Assembly (NCBI GenBank): GCA_945906835.1
Contig: CAMDRL010000067.1
Location: forward strand, 1-7,141
Length of the DNA stretch: 7,141 nucleotides
DNA from: Rickettsia typhi
GTDB lineage: Bacteria > Pseudomonadota > Alphaproteobacteria > Rickettsiales > UBA1997
Reading direction: 5' to 3'
The first letter of the stretch is position 1; each line of letters starts with the position of its first letter. Below the pieces are notes generated by a model. It made no database searches. It saw only the letters and a list, made by a program, of their open reading frames with translations, and was not told the origin of the DNA. Made by a program: the position numbers and the translations under genes. Of this stretch, positions 5,036 through 7,141 are shown piece after piece.

Positions 5036-6772
5036 ATGAAAAACTTCTCAACTCTTTGCGAATTAATTTCTTTCCAAGTCTGTAATTTTAGTAATGAAAG
5101 GGCTTTGAATTTCAAAGAAAATAATCAGTGGAAAAGTTTTTCTAACCAAGAATTTTTAAACCAAACTTTTTATTTTGCCTGTGGATTAAAAGAAATTGGT
5201 TTGCAAAAAAATCAAACTTTAGCAATTGCTTCTTATCAAAATCCTATTTGGTTAATTGCTGATTTTGGCTCTATTTTAGGGGGTGCGGTTACTGTTCCTA
5301 TTTTTCATAATATCTCAAAAGAAAATCTGCTTTACGAAATTTCTGATGCAAAAGTGCAATATATTTTTACCGATAATCTAGAGTTATTTGAAAATATAAA
5401 AAATCTTAATCTCAAAATTATTACTTATGGTTTTAGTAAAGAAAATTCCATTAGTTTTGAAGAAATAATTTTGCTTGGTAAAAAAGCTATTGAGGAAAAA
5501 AAATATAATCTTGAATTTTTTTTGGAAGCAACAAATCCAGAAGATTTAGCCACCATAATTTACACTTCAGGAAGTACGGGAACTCCAAAAGGAGTTGAAT
5601 TAACTCATCAAAATTTAGTTTCACAAATCAAAGACACGGCAGAATTTTTTCCACTTTTTAAAGAAGATGTTGTTTTATCATTCTTGCCCTTAGCTCATAT
5701 TTTTGAACGCATGGTGATGTCATTTTACATCACACAAGGTGTTTCAATTTATTTTGCTAATGATGTAAAAGATGTTGGAGGTCTTTTAAAAGAAGTTAAG
5801 CCAAATTTAATGACGGCAGTTCCCAGAGTTTTAGAAAAATTTTATGGGCGCATTAGAGATGGCGTTGAAATGACCAGTGGCTTTAAAAAGTGTCTTGCTA
5901 GAAAAGCCTTGTTGCGAGCCTTAATTAAGCATCCAGATCAACAAAAAAGCTTTCTTGATAAAACTTATGATTTCTTAATTTATAAAAAATTTCGTGACGG
6001 TTTAGGTGGAAATATGAGAATGATAATTTGTGGTGGAGCTGCATTGTCGCTTGATATGGAAAGATTCTATAAAAACATTGGTGTGAATTTGTTTTGTGGA
6101 TATGGTTTAACAGAAGCCTCGCCAGTTCTGGCAGTAAATTGCCCTAAAGCTAGTAAATTTGGTACAATTGGCAAATCATTTCCTTCGGTTGAACTTAAGC
6201 TTGGTGAAGATGGAGAGCTTCTTGGTAAGGGCCCAAATATTATGCTCGGCTATCATGATCAGCCAGAAAAAACAGCAGAAGTAATTGAAAATGGTTGGTT
6301 AAAAACTGGAGATTTAGCGCAAATTGATGAAGAAGGTTTTGTAAAAATTATCGGTCGTAAAAAAGAATTATTCAAAAATTCTAACGGCAAGTATATTTCG
6401 CCAGTTCCAATTGAGCAAAAACTTATTCAAAATTTAGGATTTTTACTTGGCGCAATAATAATCGCCGAAGGCAGAAAATTCACTTCAGCATTGTTATTTC
6501 CTGATTTTGAAACTTTATCTAAAAGCAAAGAAAAATTTAAATTTTCAGGAAGTGATGAGGAGTTTTTAAAATCAAAAATGTTACAAGATTTTACAGAAGA
6601 TAAAATTTCCATAATTAATAAAAATTTAGATCACTGGGAACAAATTCAAAAATTTGCGATTATTACTAAGGAAATTTCGATTGAGAGTGGCGATATTACA
6701 CCTTCAATGAAGTTGAAGAGAAATATTTTGGAGAAGAAGTTTGAAGATATTGTTAAGAAATTTTATGTTTAA
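5036..6772 (+). CDS. Long-chain fatty acid-CoA ligase (AMP-forming)
   Basis: This ANL-superfamily enzyme activates a fatty acid with ATP to acyl-AMP and then forms acyl-CoA, for phospholipid use or beta-oxidation. At 578 aa it is close to the usual ~600 aa. Motifs are complete and in order: the P-loop YTSGSTGTPKG (176-186), SFLPLAHIFE (215-224, typical of long-chain enzymes), GYGLTEASP (355-363), TGDL with D426, GRKKELFKNSNGKYISP (440-456) with R441 as hinge/ribose contact, and a C-terminal PSMKLKR in which K559 aligns with the catalytic lysine. It should therefore be active. The start is the ATG at 5036, with no strong Shine-Dalgarno site. It is 151 nt after the protease gene on the same strand, with a repeat between, so co-transcription is uncertain. 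Its stop overlaps the bioA stop by 3 nt. Chain-length preference cannot be read from sequence alone. Confidence 0.92.
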   Translation: MKNFSTLCELISFQVCNFSNERALNFKENNQWKSFSNQEFLNQTFYFACGLKEIGLQKNQTLAIASYQNPIWLIADFGSILGGAVTVPIFHNISKENLLYEISDAKVQYIFTDNLELFENIKNLNLKIITYGFSKENSISFEEIILLGKKAIEEKKYNLEFFLEATNPEDLATIIYTSGSTGTPKGVELTHQNLVSQIKDTAEFFPLFKEDVVLSFLPLAHIFERMVMSFYITQGVSIYFANDVKDVGGLLKEVKPNLMTAVPRVLEKFYGRIRDGVEMTSGFKKCLARKALLRALIKHPDQQKSFLDKTYDFLIYKKFRDGLGGNMRMIICGGAALSLDMERFYKNIGVNLFCGYGLTEASPVLAVNCPKASKFGTIGKSFPSVELKLGEDGELLGKGPNIMLGYHDQPEKTAEVIENGWLKTGDLAQIDEEGFVKIIGRKKELFKNSNGKYISPVPIEQKLIQNLGFLLGAIIIAEGRKFTSALLFPDFETLSKSKEKFKFSGSDEEFLKSKMLQDFTEDKISIINKNLDHWEQIQKFAIITKEISIESGDITPSMKLKRNILEKKFEDIVKKFYV

Positions 6773-7141
6773 TTTTTTGATAAACTCTCAAAAGCCGCAT
6801 CAATAATTTTTTTCAAATCAGATTTGCTAACATTCAAAGCTGGCATGATGTAAATGCAATTAGAAAATGGCCTTAAAAAAACTCCCAACTCAACAAAAGA
6901 TTTTCTTAGTTTAATCATTTTATCAAAATCTCCTTCAATCTCAATTACGCCAATTGCTCCTAAAACTCTCACATCTTTTACGCCTTTAAAATTGAGGCAT
7001 TTTTTTAATTCTTTTTTCAAGATTTTTTCTATTTCTAAAACTTTTTTCTCATAATTTATTTTTTCAAATAAATCGAGCGAAGCATTAGCTGCCGAGCAAG
7101 CAAGTGCATTTCCCATAAAAGTTGGGCCATGCATTAATGCT
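6769..7141 (-). CDS. bioA: BioA, adenosylmethionine-8-amino-7-oxononanoate aminotransferase (C-terminal part)
   Basis: BioA is the PLP-dependent transaminase that uses S-adenosylmethionine to convert KAPA to DAPA in biotin synthesis. Only the last 123 residues are in the window; the gene continues past 7141 and its start and PLP lysine lie outside. Visible family segments are MHGPTFMGNALAC with NASL following, then VRVLGAIGVIEIEG, GVFLRPFSNCIYIMPAL and the final helix. All match the C-terminal domain of BioA better than other class III aminotransferases, because HGPTFMGNPLAC and RVLGAIGV are characteristic. No stop or frameshift is seen. It is convergent with the acyl-CoA ligase gene and overlaps it at the stop codons, leaving no room for a terminator between them. 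Confidence 0.9.
   Translation of the reverse strand, partial: ALMHGPTFMGNALACSAANASLDLFEKINYEKKVLEIEKILKKELKKCLNFKGVKDVRVLGAIGVIEIEGDFDKMIKLRKSFVELGVFLRPFSNCIYIMPALNVSKSDLKKIIDAAFESLSKN

Noticed and set aside
6854..7054. Plus-strand open frame opposite bioA
   Set aside because: Shadow of a confidently recognised gene, with low-complexity Ser/Lys-rich content.
1..7141. CRISPR array, tRNA or rRNA genes
   Set aside because: No regularly spaced repeats and no cloverleaf or rRNA-like sequence were found on either strand by eye.

Overview
The window is AT-rich (roughly 30% G+C by eye) and its proteins read as alphaproteobacterial. The response regulator resembles the alphaproteobacterial PetR/OmpR type, KdsA is of the metal-dependent class, and short palindromic repeats are scattered between genes. 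One gene is clearly decayed and few genes have Shine-Dalgarno sites. Together this suggests a Rickettsiales- or Holosporales-like, host-associated alphaproteobacterium that makes LPS. That placement is inference, because no rRNA or other marker gene is present.

Left part (1-1840) is accessory DNA. A DUF3800 gene (143-883) is broken by one nonsense codon and two frameshifts but can be read from end to end across them. It is followed by two face-to-face sigma70-like promoters, both with perfect TTGACA boxes (plus 900-929, minus 997-1026). The minus promoter leads within about 25 nt to a strong intrinsic terminator, predicting an RNA of about 64 nt. The plus promoter would make a long leader running into the gene at 1146, which encodes an unrecognised 206-aa protein with an R-x5-H motif like that of HEPN ribonucleases. 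The small RNA would be complementary to the 5' end of that leader. This layout resembles antisense-controlled toxin genes and is the best candidate here for an undescribed system, but it rests on sequence signals alone.

Middle part (1847-3508) holds two housekeeping genes on the minus strand. kdsA (Kdo-8-phosphate synthase, needed for the LPS inner core) lies upstream of an OmpR/PhoB-family response regulator. A 125-bp MITE-like element, with perfect 11-bp terminal inverted repeats and a perfect 26-bp internal inverted repeat, sits between them.

Right part (3634-7141) has an M48-family membrane zinc protease and an AMP-forming long-chain acyl-CoA ligase on the plus strand. They meet, tail to tail, the 3' end of bioA (biotin synthesis) on the minus strand. 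Two more dispersed palindromic repeats flank the protease gene. One of them probably contributes a spurious N-terminal extension to its open frame, so a start at 3766 is preferred. No tRNA, rRNA, CRISPR array or transposase gene was seen, and no gene-free stretch exceeds 300 bases.
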